Assembly: GCA_964458325.1 (NCBI GenBank) | Contig: CAYWIM010000012.1 | Span: 1-62,668 of the forward strand | Length of the DNA stretch: 62,668 bases | Reading direction: 5' to 3' | Origin: JAGMXM01 sp964458325 | GTDB taxonomy: Bacteria > Verrucomicrobiota > Verrucomicrobiia > Limisphaerales > UBA1319 | Shown: positions 7,911-16,979 of the stretch, piece by piece | Layout: each line of letters opens with the position of its first letter | Position numbering within the stretch: position 1 is the stretch's first letter | Made by a program: the position numbers and the translations under genes | The notes under the pieces: model-generated | What the model saw: the letters and a program-made list of their open reading frames with translations, nothing else | Database searches by the model: none | Told to the model about the DNA's origin: nothing

Positions 7911-10900
7911 GTGCGTCGCTTTCTCATCTTCTTCGTCTCGGGCGCTTCCGCGAACAACGGCCCACTTCGCGCCGGCGCGGCGGTGGTTTGGAAATCGAAG
8001 AGTTCTTGGGACGGGTGAACGGGGAGCGGGGAGTGGGGAGCGGAGGAGTTGCTGCTCGCTGCTTGCTGCTCATCGCTCGCTATTCCCGGCAGATCAATCA
8101 CCGGCTGGGGAAGGTTTTCGTTGAGCGGGATGTCCCAGTATGGGTCGTGTTTCTTCGTGAAGGCTCCGAGGCCGAGGGATTGCAGCTCGTCGAAGGCTTC
8201 GAGGCATTGGCGCGGGGCGTCCGGGTAGCTGGCGTGGCTGAAGGTGTTCAGGACATGGGCGTATTGTTCGTGGGTCAAGCCGTAGGCGTGGGCCACCACG
8301 GCGTCAATGGCGGCGCGGACGGCCCAGCGGGCGTCCGCCTCCGCCGAGGCTCCGGCGGACAGGTCTCTGCCCTTCAGCACGGGCCAGGTGAACGCCGCGC
8401 CCGCCTCCCGCCACACCTCCCCCAACTGCTCCCGCCACAACGGCGCGTAGCCGGCGTGGTTGCACGTCAGGCGAAGCGCGGAGTGTGCGAGAAATGGTGT
8501 CGGATAGCGGTTTGGCACTGCCATGCGAGTAAGGAAGAAATAGTTGACGGTCGCTGACGAGACGTAAAGCCGCAGACAGAAATCAGCGGGAAACGAATTG
8601 CAGATGGCGAGAAGCGCGAGTGCGGAAGCGTTGGGTCTTCTGTCTGCGGTCTGCTCGCAAGGAGAGTAATCCACTCCGACAGAGCCGGGGGGTAGCATCG
8701 TGAAGATCGCGGTGCGTTCATTTGTTGAAGCCGAAATCTTCCGATAGGACAGCCGGAAGAAACGCGGATTGCGCCGGGTGAAAGGCCTGTCGGCGATTTT
8801 TCCAACCGCGATGCAGTATCGGTTGCGCTCCTCCCATCGGTCGGTGAATTGGTGAAACGTCCGTCCTTCATGCAAAACTAGAAAGCCCTTGGAAAGGAGA
8901 GCCGAGGCGACTTCTGGTTTCCGCGGATCATCTGCTGGCCCGACCAGATCCTCCGTCGGGGTGAACAGTGGCGAATCGTCGCTGGAGTTGAGTTCTCGGC
9001 CAAGCACGATTGCCAGCCGACTGCACGCAGTTCCGAACAAAGCAGCATCAGCGTAACAAGCCTCAGCTACTTCAAGGTCTGACAGCGAGCGAATTTCAAG
9101 AAGACTCAGGTAGTCGCCCCCCGTTCGTTGGACGAAGTTCAAAGAATATCGCAACGGCTGTCGCTCGCGGTTCTTTTGGAAAAGCCATTCATCTTCGTGG
9201 AGGTAGAAAGCACAGTCGAACTCGCTGGTTTGCCTGCCTTTCTCGGCTACGACGGCGGCAAATTTGAAGCTGCTGTGAATCTCAAAGAGCTTTCGGCGAT
9301 TCTCAAAAGAGTGGCAACAACGCAGCGACATTTGGTGCAAATAGAGCCGACGAACGCCAGTCGCACCTTCGTTGGCGTGGAATGCCGAGGGAACCACGAC
9401 ACCAGTTATCCCACCGTTCTTGAGAACTTGCACGCTTCGCTCCATAAAGGCGCGAAATGCGTCTTGCTTTCCGATCGTCCGCTCGCCGTTTACCTCAACA
9501 ACCTGAAACAGGAACAAACGGTCGAGAAGCGCTTGCTGCTCACGGAAAGCGCCGAGGTAATCTGCGTGGAGCTTTTGAGTATTTGGGTTCGCCAACAGCC
9601 GCTCCTGGATTGCTGAACGTTCGCGCTTGGTGGCAGCATTGAGAATTGCAAAGTCGAAGGCTGCGAAGAACTCTTTGTCCATCGGCAGCATTCGATCCCA
9701 AGGTGGGTTACCTAGGTCGGCGTCGAAGCCGGCGCGGTTCGCGGCGTTGCCATCGGGATAGAAAACTTCGGGGAAGGTCAAGTCGAACGAAAGCGCGGGA
9801 ATGGGAACAAAGGCTGAAGGCTGAAGGCTAAAGGCTGAATTGATGGCGGGCCGGTCGGCGTTGGCGGGGAGGCCGAGGCCCTTGGCGATCATGCGGCAGA
9901 GTTTTTCAGACGGCACGAAATCCACCTCACCCCGGCCCTCTCTCCCCTCCGAGGGCGGAGAGGGAGAAGCGTTCGGAAGCGCGCCGGTTTCCGCAATGTG
10001 TCTGGCGAACGCGGCGTAGGCGGTGTCGTCGCAACCTTCAGGGCCGAGCATCACGCCACCGCTCCACGCGGCGGCGAAGATTTTGAATGGGGCGAGGGCG
10101 CGGTCGAGCCGGGTCTTGGCGGCTTGCTTGGCTTCGATGTCGGCCACGGTCACGCCCACGGTGGCTTCCAGTGCGCAGACATGCTGGAGGGCGTCGACCA
10201 GTGCGGCGGTGAGTTTGGCGGTGAGGCCGCGCGTGAACAGGTCGTCGAGCGGTTGCTGTGCGCCGGGGTATTTTAACAAGTGCGCAAAAAACGGGCCGGT
10301 GAGTGAGTCGCCGATGACGAGCCGGTGGTCGAGGAAGGTGAGCGGCAAGCCTTCGGCGTGACATTCAATCCAGAGCGCGAGCTTGGCGAGTTCGACGGCG
10401 AGCGGGTTTTTGTCCACGCCGTAGAGGCAATGGACGGCGACCATGCGACGGCAGAGGACGATGGCTTTGTTGTGCGAGACGCCGCCGGCTGTGCCTTCCA
10501 CGGATCGGCTCGGCAGATAGCGAAGCAGTTCGTCGTCGGGATCGGGCAAATCCATCACGCGCTGGCGGAGCATGGCCGCACGGGCTTCCTGCTCGGCGGC
10601 GAGGGCTTGGTGTTCCGGCTTGGTCTTGGCGGAGGCGCGGTAGGATTCGGCGAGTTTCTCGGCGGCGGCGGCGAGTTCATCGCAACGGCGGGCGGCGTCG
10701 TAGAGAGCCTCGCCGAGAAAGCGGCAGGCTTCGACGAGGAAATGGCCGCTGCCCATGGCCTTGTCAATAACCTTGAGCTTGAGGATGGCGCAGGGATCGG
10801 GATCAGAGGGCAGAGGTCGGAGGTCAGAAGATAGAGGACCACCCACCTCACCCCGGCCCTCTCCCTCCTCAGAGGGCGGAGAGGGGAGGGAAACTGGACG

Positions 10901-12499
10901 GATGCAGCGGGCGACGAGCGGGCCGAGGGTTTCCCGCACGAGGAACCGCACGAACGAGTGCGGCGTGTAGAATGAGCCGGTGGCTTTGCGCCCGAGGCCG
11001 ACACGGAGGTAGAAGCGGCCGCGTGGGATTTCTTCAATCCATTCGACTTTGGTTTTCTTCCCACCGCCGTTTTCTTCTTCCTCGGGTTCGTCAGGCTCGT
11101 CGTTCGCCAATTCCAAATTTTCGGGCGCGACAACGACGGCTGCCGTCACCGGCTTGTAGCGCTCGCCCTGGGCGGCGGGCACGACGACTTCGAGTTTGGC
11201 GCGGCGCAACCGGCACATAGTTTCCGAGGTGATGCCCGGCTCAAGTTCGAGCAGGGCTTCATAGACGCAGCCAAGGTCTTCCACGTCGAGCGGGCCGTAG
11301 TGGACACGTTCGCGGGCGGTGGTGCCGCGTCCGGTGCGAGTCCAGAGGAGATTGTCGAGCAGCTTGGCGATAGCGGTTTCCGTCCAGTGCAACCGGCCAA
11401 GAATCGGCGCGCTGGCCGGCGCGAACAATGCCCCCGCCATCGGGCGAACGTTCAACTCGGTGCATTGGAGGCCGTCCGACAACATGCGGAACAAGGCGCG
11501 AAGTCCGTCCTGCAAAAGACGGCCGGTTTGCGCGCCGTGATCGAGGACGCGACGGACGATGGGCGCGAGCGCGACGCTGGGGGAAAAGGTATTTCGCCAG
11601 AGACTAGTCGAGGCGAAACTGAAACTGCGCGCCGGATCGTCCGTCGATTCGAGTTTCAGGATGAACAGCAGGCGATAGACGGTGATGAGGCCCTCGTGCC
11701 AGAGGTCTTTGGCGAGCGCGGCCTTGTCCACATACTCCGCGAGCATGGTCTGGTTCTCCGGGTGGTCAACAAGCTCCTGAATGAACTCGCGGATGGCGTG
11801 GCGCGCCTGTTCGCGCAAGTCCTTGGTGACTTTGGCCTGTTGCAGCCGGGCCTTGTCAATGAGTTCGGGCAGGGTTTTGATGCCGGCGGGCGATGCGAGC
11901 GCGATGAGCAACCGGAGCGAGTCCGGGACTTCGCGGCTGCGTTTCCAGTGCGGGTCAATGCTGATGGCAACCTGGGAATCAACGCGGGCGGGATCGGAAA
12001 TCAGCAGTCGCAGTTCAACGCCGTTGGTGAGAATGCCGAGGCGTTCGCCGGTGGCGAGCAGCACGCGCTGGGCAATGCGCGTGTGGCTGAACCGGTAGGC
12101 GAGCCCACGCCGGGCCGGGGCGTCGAGGTCGGCATCGAGGTCAACGCACCAGACGCGCAACTTGGCTGCGCCGTCATCGGTGACGAGTAACGCGCCTCCG
12201 TCCTCGTCGCCCTCGCGGGTCTGGACGGGTTCAACCGATTCGATGCGGGCGTAACCGAGCCGGGCAACGAGCGGTTCAATGACGTGGTTCTGAACGCGCA
12301 AGCCGCCGCCATGGGAAACCAGTTCGCGGAACTTGCGCCGGAAGATTTGCCATTCCTCGTCGAGGGTGCGGGCGTCCGCGCCGGTGGCTTTGGGCAGGAG
12401 CGAAAGGCGATTGAGTTCCGCCTCCAGATTGAACTTCACGAACGGCTCGGGCAGCGCCGGCCCGGTGAAGGTGCAATCGACTGAAAGGTTGAGGGCCAT
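7907..12499 (-). CDS. Large adenine-N6 DNA methyltransferase (DrmMI / class 1 DISARM-like)
   Basis: The 1530-aa product has an N-terminal domain of about 250 residues with many Arg and acidic residues, then the methyltransferase core: motif I as KAMGSGHFLVEACRF near residue 580 (usual DPxxGSGxFL) and motif IV as GNPPWDRM near 931, which is the NPPW form typical of adenine-N6 enzymes. The size and partner SNF2 helicase match DrmMI of class 1 DISARM; a type IIG or PglX-type enzyme is the alternative. Start ATG 12499 overlaps the stop of the upstream helicase (ATGA), and its own stop overlaps the next gene the same way. The gene contains in-frame palindromic and tandem repeats (see repeat entries) that add peptides such as SPPSEGREGRGEV, and these inflate its length. 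It probably marks host DNA as self. Confidence 0.85.
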   Translation of the reverse strand: MALNLSVDCTFTGPALPEPFVKFNLEAELNRLSLLPKATGADARTLDEEWQIFRRKFRELVSHGGGLRVQNHVIEPLVARLGYARIESVEPVQTREGDEDGGALLVTDDGAAKLRVWCVDLDADLDAPARRGLAYRFSHTRIAQRVLLATGERLGILTNGVELRLLISDPARVDSQVAISIDPHWKRSREVPDSLRLLIALASPAGIKTLPELIDKARLQQAKVTKDLREQARHAIREFIQELVDHPENQTMLAEYVDKAALAKDLWHEGLITVYRLLFILKLESTDDPARSFSFASTSLWRNTFSPSVALAPIVRRVLDHGAQTGRLLQDGLRALFRMLSDGLQCTELNVRPMAGALFAPASAPILGRLHWTETAIAKLLDNLLWTRTGRGTTARERVHYGPLDVEDLGCVYEALLELEPGITSETMCRLRRAKLEVVVPAAQGERYKPVTAAVVVAPENLELANDEPDEPEEEENGGGKKTKVEWIEEIPRGRFYLRVGLGRKATGSFYTPHSFVRFLVRETLGPLVARCIRPVSLPSPPSEEGEGRGEVGGPLSSDLRPLPSDPDPCAILKLKVIDKAMGSGHFLVEACRFLGEALYDAARRCDELAAAAEKLAESYRASAKTKPEHQALAAEQEARAAMLRQRVMDLPDPDDELLRYLPSRSVEGTAGGVSHNKAIVLCRRMVAVHCLYGVDKNPLAVELAKLALWIECHAEGLPLTFLDHRLVIGDSLTGPFFAHLLKYPGAQQPLDDLFTRGLTAKLTAALVDALQHVCALEATVGVTVADIEAKQAAKTRLDRALAPFKIFAAAWSGGVMLGPEGCDDTAYAAFARHIAETGALPNASPSPPSEGREGRGEVDFVPSEKLCRMIAKGLGLPANADRPAINSAFSLQPSAFVPIPALSFDLTFPEVFYPDGNAANRAGFDADLGNPPWDRMLPMDKEFFAAFDFAILNAATKRERSAIQERLLANPNTQKLHADYLGAFREQQALLDRLFLFQVVEVNGERTIGKQDAFRAFMERSVQVLKNGGITGVVVPSAFHANEGATGVRRLYLHQMSLRCCHSFENRRKLFEIHSSFKFAAVVAEKGRQTSEFDCAFYLHEDEWLFQKNRERQPLRYSLNFVQRTGGDYLSLLEIRSLSDLEVAEACYADAALFGTACSRLAIVLGRELNSSDDSPLFTPTEDLVGPADDPRKPEVASALLSKGFLVLHEGRTFHQFTDRWEERNRYCIAVGKIADRPFTRRNPRFFRLSYRKISASTNERTAIFTMLPPGSVGVDYSPCEQTADRRPNASALALLAICNSFPADFCLRLYVSSATVNYFFLTRMAVPNRYPTPFLAHSALRLTCNHAGYAPLWREQLGEVWREAGAAFTWPVLKGRDLSAGASAEADARWAVRAAIDAVVAHAYGLTHEQYAHVLNTFSHASYPDAPRQCLEAFDELQSLGLGAFTKKHDPYWDIPLNENLPQPVIDLPGIASDEQQAASSNSSAPHSPLPVHPSQELFDFQTTAAPARSGPLFAEAPETKKMRKRRT
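9811..9838. repeat. Four 7-bp tandem units (aaggctg) inside the methyltransferase gene
   Basis: Four consecutive copies of aaggctg, one with a single change (aaggcta), lie inside the methyltransferase coding region. On the coding strand they encode FSLQPSAF-like residues near positions 887-896. Because the unit is 7 bp, gain or loss of one unit would shift the reading frame. Confidence 0.8.
9925..9969. repeat. Palindromic repeat copy 1, in frame within the methyltransferase gene
   Basis: The plus strand reads cctcaccccggccctctc, then tcccctccgagggcgg and agagggagaag. The arms ccctctc and gagaggg can pair. On the coding strand it is translated as SPSPPSEGREGRGEV (about residues 843-858), with no homology expected in the enzyme. 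A near-identical copy lies at 10846-10890 and a diverged one at 17246-17289. Confidence 0.85.
10846..10890. repeat. Palindromic repeat copy 2, in frame within the methyltransferase gene
   Basis: Same family as 9925-9969 (cctcaccccggccctctc ... agagggcggagagggg). It is translated as SLPSPPSEEGEGRGEV near residues 536-551, about 30 residues before methyltransferase motif I. A purine-rich low-complexity stretch (ggtcggaggtcagaagatagagg, shown here in two parts: ggtcggaggtcag and aagatagagg) follows directly on its left at about 10800-10840. Confidence 0.85.
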
Positions 12500-15400
12500 C
12501 AGCGTGCGCTCCTTCCTGTAGCGCGGGGCACGACCATCAACATGCCGAGCGTGGTGACTTCGGGATCGCGAATGGCATCGCGGGCGTCGAGGTCTTCGCG
12601 ACGTTTCTTAAACAACGTGAGAACCGTCTGCGCCTCATGGCGCAAGGCGACAGGCTGCGCGTTGTCGCTGGCGAAACCGGCGAGGCGTTCAAACGAATCG
12701 GTCAGGCGAGCCCACGGAGCAGCGCTGGGCTGCTGGGCCTCTAAGGGCGATACGCCAATCAATTCCTGCTGCACCGCGAGTTGGCCACGGTCGCCGATGA
12801 TCTCGCGAGTGCGCGTGTCGAGCCATTCGAGCAAGCGCTCGCGGTCGCGGCGGAGTTCGGCACGGCGACGATTGAGAACATCGGCGGCGATGGGGCGAAA
12901 ATTCTGGCGAGCGGCGGAAAGCGCCGTGGCCTCGGCGTCCTGCGCCCACGATGCGAATTGGTTGTTCCAAAGGTCGCGGGTGTTGACAGCGTTCGCAGGG
13001 TTGGCAAGCGCGAGCCAGCGTTCGCTGCTGGTGACAAACTCGGTGACGGCGGGCGGGCACACGAGGATGGCCAGGACCTGCTCGAACTCGCGTCCGGCGC
13101 GACTGTGGATGCGACCCAAGAAAGTGAACAGGAGCGTCGGTTCGTTTACGTCGCCCGTGACGCCGCTGATGCGCTGATCCACCGATGTGGCCGTGCCGCC
13201 CAGGGCCAGATGGCGCACGCGGTCAAGGGCACGGCGAACGAGCGGATGCGCCCGGCCAAGGAATCCGACTTCGCGCTTTTGCGCGTCCTGGGTGATTTCC
13301 AGCTTGGTCGTGAGCCGGGCGGTGCGGGTGTCGGTGTCTATGCCGGGGGTGCCTGCGAGCCCGGGCATCCAGGTGGAGGGGAGTGTTAGCTCGGTGATGT
13401 CCGGCGCGATGTCGCGGACATTGCCGCCTTCGAGCAGAACGGCGTCACGGACAAAGCGGGCGAGGTCGACGCTGTTGAGAGTCTCGCCACGCCGGCGGGC
13501 TTGGTCGGCCTCGGCGAACAGAGACGCTTCGGCGTTTAGGCCGTCAGCGCCCAGCCAGGTGTTGGCTGTGGCGGCCCGCTCGAAGCCCTGGAGACTGCGG
13601 TCGATTTCCTCGAGCAGGTCCCGGGTGGCCGCGTCCGCGCCGGAGTTTTCTACGCCGGCAACGAGGTCAAACACGGGTTCCTCGCGCTGGAACAAGCTGG
13701 CTTCCTCTTCAACAAGCCCGGTGAGCAGGCGCTCGTTGGTGGCTTCCGCCGAGGCGGTGACGCCCAGGGTGTTGGGAACGAACGTGAGCAGCTTGCGCTG
13801 GCGTTCGTACTTGGCGATAAGGCGAAGCAAAATGCGCTGTTCGAACGTGCCGCACAAGAACAGGTAACGGACGATGGGCGTCTTGTCCTGGCCGAAACGG
13901 TCAATTCGGCCATTACGCTGCTCGAGGCGGTTTGGGTTGAACGGCAGCTCAAGGTGCAGGAGGTGGTGGCAACGCTGGTGGAGGTTGAGGCCTTCGGCGG
14001 CGGCATCTGTGCTGACGAGGACCAGGTTCTCCTCAGTGCGGAAGCGATCGGTGGCAGTGGCGCGCGTCTTTTCGTCATCCTCGCCACTCATAGTGACGAC
14101 GGGACCGACGCCGGCCGCTTGCAGGGCGGCGACCAGGGCGGCCTGGCTGTCCGTGTATTCGGTGTAGATGAGGATGTTGGCAAGGGGCTCGGCGGCGCGG
14201 ATGGTCTCAACCTGAGCGATGGCGGCGGCGAGCTTGGGGTCCTGCGGGGCGGCGGATTCGGCGATGCCGATGAGGTCGTCGAGCGCGTCAGCGATGTTGG
14301 CGAACCGTCGGATGTGGCGTGCCTCTGTGTTGACCTGACGCTGCAAGGTGAGAAGTTGCTGAGCGAGGTCTTCGACTTCGATGGTCTGCTGCTCGGCCTC
14401 CTGCTCGGCGCTGACGGTTCCGAAGCGCTCCAGGGTACGGTTGAGGTCGCGGAGGGTGCGCAGGCGTTGCTTGCGACATTCCTGGGTCTCAGCGGTTTGG
14501 CTCTGGATGGCGCAAAACCGGTCGCGGACGGCTTGGAGGGTGACCCGGCAGGCGGCGACGGTGGAGACGCTGCGTTTGAGAAGCGAGATAAAGGAAAGGA
14601 CGTCGCCGTAGCGGCGACTGCGGAGGGCCTTGCGTAGTTCGGGCGCGATGAGGGCCAGCAGGGTTCGGTGGAGTTCGATGAAGCGGTCGTGAGTGCCAGG
14701 ACGTGCGCGGACGGGACAGGGCTCAACCTCGCGCTCCTTGAAGCGTGGGCGGCCGTTTTCGTCGAAGATATGCTTCTTGAGCCGACGGACAACGTGCCGG
14801 CGGTAGCGCTCACCGCGAAGGACGCCTCGACCGTCGACCAAAGACGGATCGAGCAGCTCGCAGAGGGAAGCGAACGAGCGGTCGTTGCCGTCGTGAGGGG
14901 TGGCGGTGGCAAGGATCAGTGTGTCCGAGCGGCGGGCGAGGACCTCGGCGAGCTTCCGACGGAGGGAGGCGTCACGATCCTCGCCGCCCACCTCCATGCA
15001 GTGGTGTGCCTCATCGATGATGACGACGTCGTAGGACGAGCGTTCGAGGTCTTCCAGCACTCTCTCCTGTTTGAGGAAGTCAATGGAAGTAAGGCCGAGG
15101 GGAATGTAGTCGAAGGGGATCGCGCCCAGCTCGGTGCCCCGCCTTACTTCGTCCAGCGCCTGCCGATCAATAACGCGGAATCGCAGCCCAAAGCGGTGGG
15201 ACATTTCCATTTCCCATTGATCAAGCAAGGGGCCGGAGGGCGAGACGATCAGGACACGGTGGGCGATGCGGCGGGCGATGAGTTCGGTGAGGAGGAGGCC
15301 GGCCTGGATGGTCTTGCCCAAGCCAACACCGTCGGCCAACAGGAGGCGCACCCTGGTCATCGAGAGCGCACGGAGGACGGGCACCAATTGGTAGGGCTCG

Positions 15401-15699
15401 ATGCGGAGGCGGCCCGGCTGGACGGCGCTGAGGGCGTCGGTGCCGAAGGCCTGCTCCAGGAGAAACGCCTGATGGTAGGCGAGCCAGTTGGAGAGTGCCG
15501 CCGGCTTTTCGGGGCGCAGGTCCCGGGCCATGGGGGTGATTTCATCGAACGGGCTGAGGAGATCAACTTCCTGGCCGGCAAAGTGACCCTCAATACCGCG
15601 CAGGCGACAGAGGGTTTGCGCCCCGAGGTTCTGGGTGTAGACCAGCTCCCAGCGGAGGCCGCGGGCGACAACTTCGGTGCCTGGGAGAAGGTCGGGCAT
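12499..15699 (-). CDS. drmD: SNF2-family helicase (DrmD-like)
   Basis: The 1066-aa product is an SNF2/RapA-type superfamily 2 ATPase: Walker A ADGVGLGKTIQAGLLL near residue 125, DEAHHC near 226, motif III as ATATPHDGN, and in the second lobe STDAAAEGLNLHQ followed by EQRNGRIDRFGQ near 600. The C-terminal 400 residues carry no domain I can name. Length and pairing with a very large adenine methyltransferase fit DrmD of class 1 DISARM; HepA/RapA-type helicases are the alternative. The gene starts 6 bp after the HTH gene and its stop overlaps the methyltransferase start (ATGA), so the three are co-translated. It likely provides ATP-driven translocation on incoming DNA. Confidence 0.85.
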   Translation of the reverse strand: MPDLLPGTEVVARGLRWELVYTQNLGAQTLCRLRGIEGHFAGQEVDLLSPFDEITPMARDLRPEKPAALSNWLAYHQAFLLEQAFGTDALSAVQPGRLRIEPYQLVPVLRALSMTRVRLLLADGVGLGKTIQAGLLLTELIARRIAHRVLIVSPSGPLLDQWEMEMSHRFGLRFRVIDRQALDEVRRGTELGAIPFDYIPLGLTSIDFLKQERVLEDLERSSYDVVIIDEAHHCMEVGGEDRDASLRRKLAEVLARRSDTLILATATPHDGNDRSFASLCELLDPSLVDGRGVLRGERYRRHVVRRLKKHIFDENGRPRFKEREVEPCPVRARPGTHDRFIELHRTLLALIAPELRKALRSRRYGDVLSFISLLKRSVSTVAACRVTLQAVRDRFCAIQSQTAETQECRKQRLRTLRDLNRTLERFGTVSAEQEAEQQTIEVEDLAQQLLTLQRQVNTEARHIRRFANIADALDDLIGIAESAAPQDPKLAAAIAQVETIRAAEPLANILIYTEYTDSQAALVAALQAAGVGPVVTMSGEDDEKTRATATDRFRTEENLVLVSTDAAAEGLNLHQRCHHLLHLELPFNPNRLEQRNGRIDRFGQDKTPIVRYLFLCGTFEQRILLRLIAKYERQRKLLTFVPNTLGVTASAEATNERLLTGLVEEEASLFQREEPVFDLVAGVENSGADAATRDLLEEIDRSLQGFERAATANTWLGADGLNAEASLFAEADQARRRGETLNSVDLARFVRDAVLLEGGNVRDIAPDITELTLPSTWMPGLAGTPGIDTDTRTARLTTKLEITQDAQKREVGFLGRAHPLVRRALDRVRHLALGGTATSVDQRISGVTGDVNEPTLLFTFLGRIHSRAGREFEQVLAILVCPPAVTEFVTSSERWLALANPANAVNTRDLWNNQFASWAQDAEATALSAARQNFRPIAADVLNRRRAELRRDRERLLEWLDTRTREIIGDRGQLAVQQELIGVSPLEAQQPSAAPWARLTDSFERLAGFASDNAQPVALRHEAQTVLTLFKKRREDLDARDAIRDPEVTTLGMLMVVPRATGRSAR

Positions 15700-15705
15700 A
15701 GTCGA

Positions 15706-15936
15706 TCAGCCCCGGGAGCGTTCGGTTCTGAGACTGGCGGGCATAAGGTCGGCGACGACATGGTCGGCGGCGTGGTCGGCTTTGACCCAGGCGTCGGCTT
15801 CCGAGGCGAGGAATGTCCAGAGGCGGCCGAGCTTATGAGGGGGCATTCTATCGCGAGTGATCCATTTGTAGATCGTGTCCGGGCTCACGCCCAGATGCAC
15901 CGCAATTCCTTCCGCGGATAGCCAGCGTTCTTGCAT
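15706..15936 (-). CDS. Excisionase/MerR-type helix-turn-helix protein
   Basis: The 76-aa product has the single-domain HTH_17 layout: WLSAEGIAVHLGVSPDTIYKW followed by the basic wing segment MPPHKLGRLWTFLASEADAWV. Such proteins are found as phage/plasmid excisionases and as small operon regulators. I chose ATG 15936 (MQERWLSAEG), where the domain begins; 15981 is an in-frame alternative. It is the first gene of the defence operon, 6 bp before the helicase gene, so it may control the operon from the region upstream of 15936. A remnant recombination role is the other possibility, given the tRNA gene 1 kb away. Confidence 0.8.
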   Translation of the reverse strand: MQERWLSAEGIAVHLGVSPDTIYKWITRDRMPPHKLGRLWTFLASEADAWVKADHAADHVVADLMPASLRTERSRG

Positions 15937-16979
15937 GGAAATCGTTCCAGCGCTTCGACCGCCAAACAGCCGGACACGCAAATCGTCCGATCAAAACGGC
16001 AGTTTACCGGACTTGTCTAGGAAGACCATCAAAAATCCATTTACGAAAACGAATCTCAGTTTCTTGGAGGGCAGTGTAAACCGCGGCTGTGACAACGATA
16101 TGCCTTGAATCTCCAAGATCCCGATTTCTGCACCCTGGTCCGAGCCGCTGGTTGTGCTGGCGGCTTGTGCCGCTTGCGCCTCGGAAAAATCGGAGAGATC
16201 TGCCTGGGAAATAGGCGCCACCGGCGACGCCATTCGTGGGCGGGTAAACCGAAATTGACCGACTCCTCCCGGAGCGTGGTGTTGCCGATACTGATGCCCT
16301 CCAGTGCTGACGAAATATTCAAGTACTTCGTGCAACAAGATAAGGCTGGGCATGTCGCCGGCTGGGCATGTCGCCCAGCAGCATAAGGACGTCATCGCCG
16401 CCTGGGGCAACCTTGGCCTCGTCGAACTACCCGGATTCTGAAGAGCCGGGGATTCGACCTTTCGGACCGGACCCGATAGCTTTGCACCCCGAGCGCCGCC
16501 GCCCTGGCCCCGAGTTGGCGCGGAACCGACGCGCCGAGTATCCAGGACCAGCGCCCCCCCGCCGAAGCCGCCCAGCGCCCCCGCCAAAGCGAGCGCCGCC
16601 ATTCTTCTGGCCATCGACCCCGACAAGGCCGCCGGAAATCCTGGCCGGCCGGGCAGCCGGGCTGAGGCTGGAGGCCAGCAGGCCCCGAAGGCGAGGCCCC
16701 GAGGCCGGACAACTGGCAAGAACCCCGAAGCCGGGAGGGGAGCCGGGAGCGCCAATCTACCCCCGCCGAATACCTCCAGAAAGAGGGAGCGCGCGGCCCT
16801 TCGATTCTGCCGGATGCCCCCCCTCGCGCGCGGCTCGCGTCGAGAATCTGCCCCCTCGAAACGTCGGCAAACAACCCTCAACCTCGGGGTAGTCGTTAGC
16901 AGCTAGCGTTAGCAGTGCCGGTTTTTTCGAAGGGCAGAAACGTTGCAAGTGCCTGATATTACTGGGTTTCGAAGTTTGG
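15937..16979. other. Gene-poor, decayed stretch between the defence operon and tRNA-Gly
   Basis: About 1 kb without a gene I can support. A minus-strand frame spans most of it (15991-16881), but its product is Gly/Ala/Pro/Arg-rich with no recognisable domain. The 16421-16800 part is strongly GC-rich and reads as low-complexity Pro/Arg/Gly in several frames. A 16-bp tandem duplication (16344-16375) interrupts a short plus-strand reading frame ending at about 16440. The operon promoter must lie in the part next to 15936. No integrase gene is visible. Confidence 0.5.
16344..16375. repeat. Exact 16-bp tandem duplication
   Basis: Two exact back-to-back copies of ggctgggcatgtcgcc (16344-16359 and 16360-16375). 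Removing one copy joins two plus-strand frames into one that reads DEIFKYFVQQDKAGHVA, then QQHKDVIAAWGNLGLVELPGF and a stop. This suggests a frameshifting duplication in the 3' end of a former gene. Confidence 0.75.

Noticed and set aside
15991..16881. A 296-codon minus-strand frame upstream of the defence operon
   Set aside because: The composition is Gly/Ala/Pro/Arg-rich and changes along the frame, and it crosses the tandem duplication. I see no domain and treat it as chance, though its last third lies on the operon strand and could hide a small gene.
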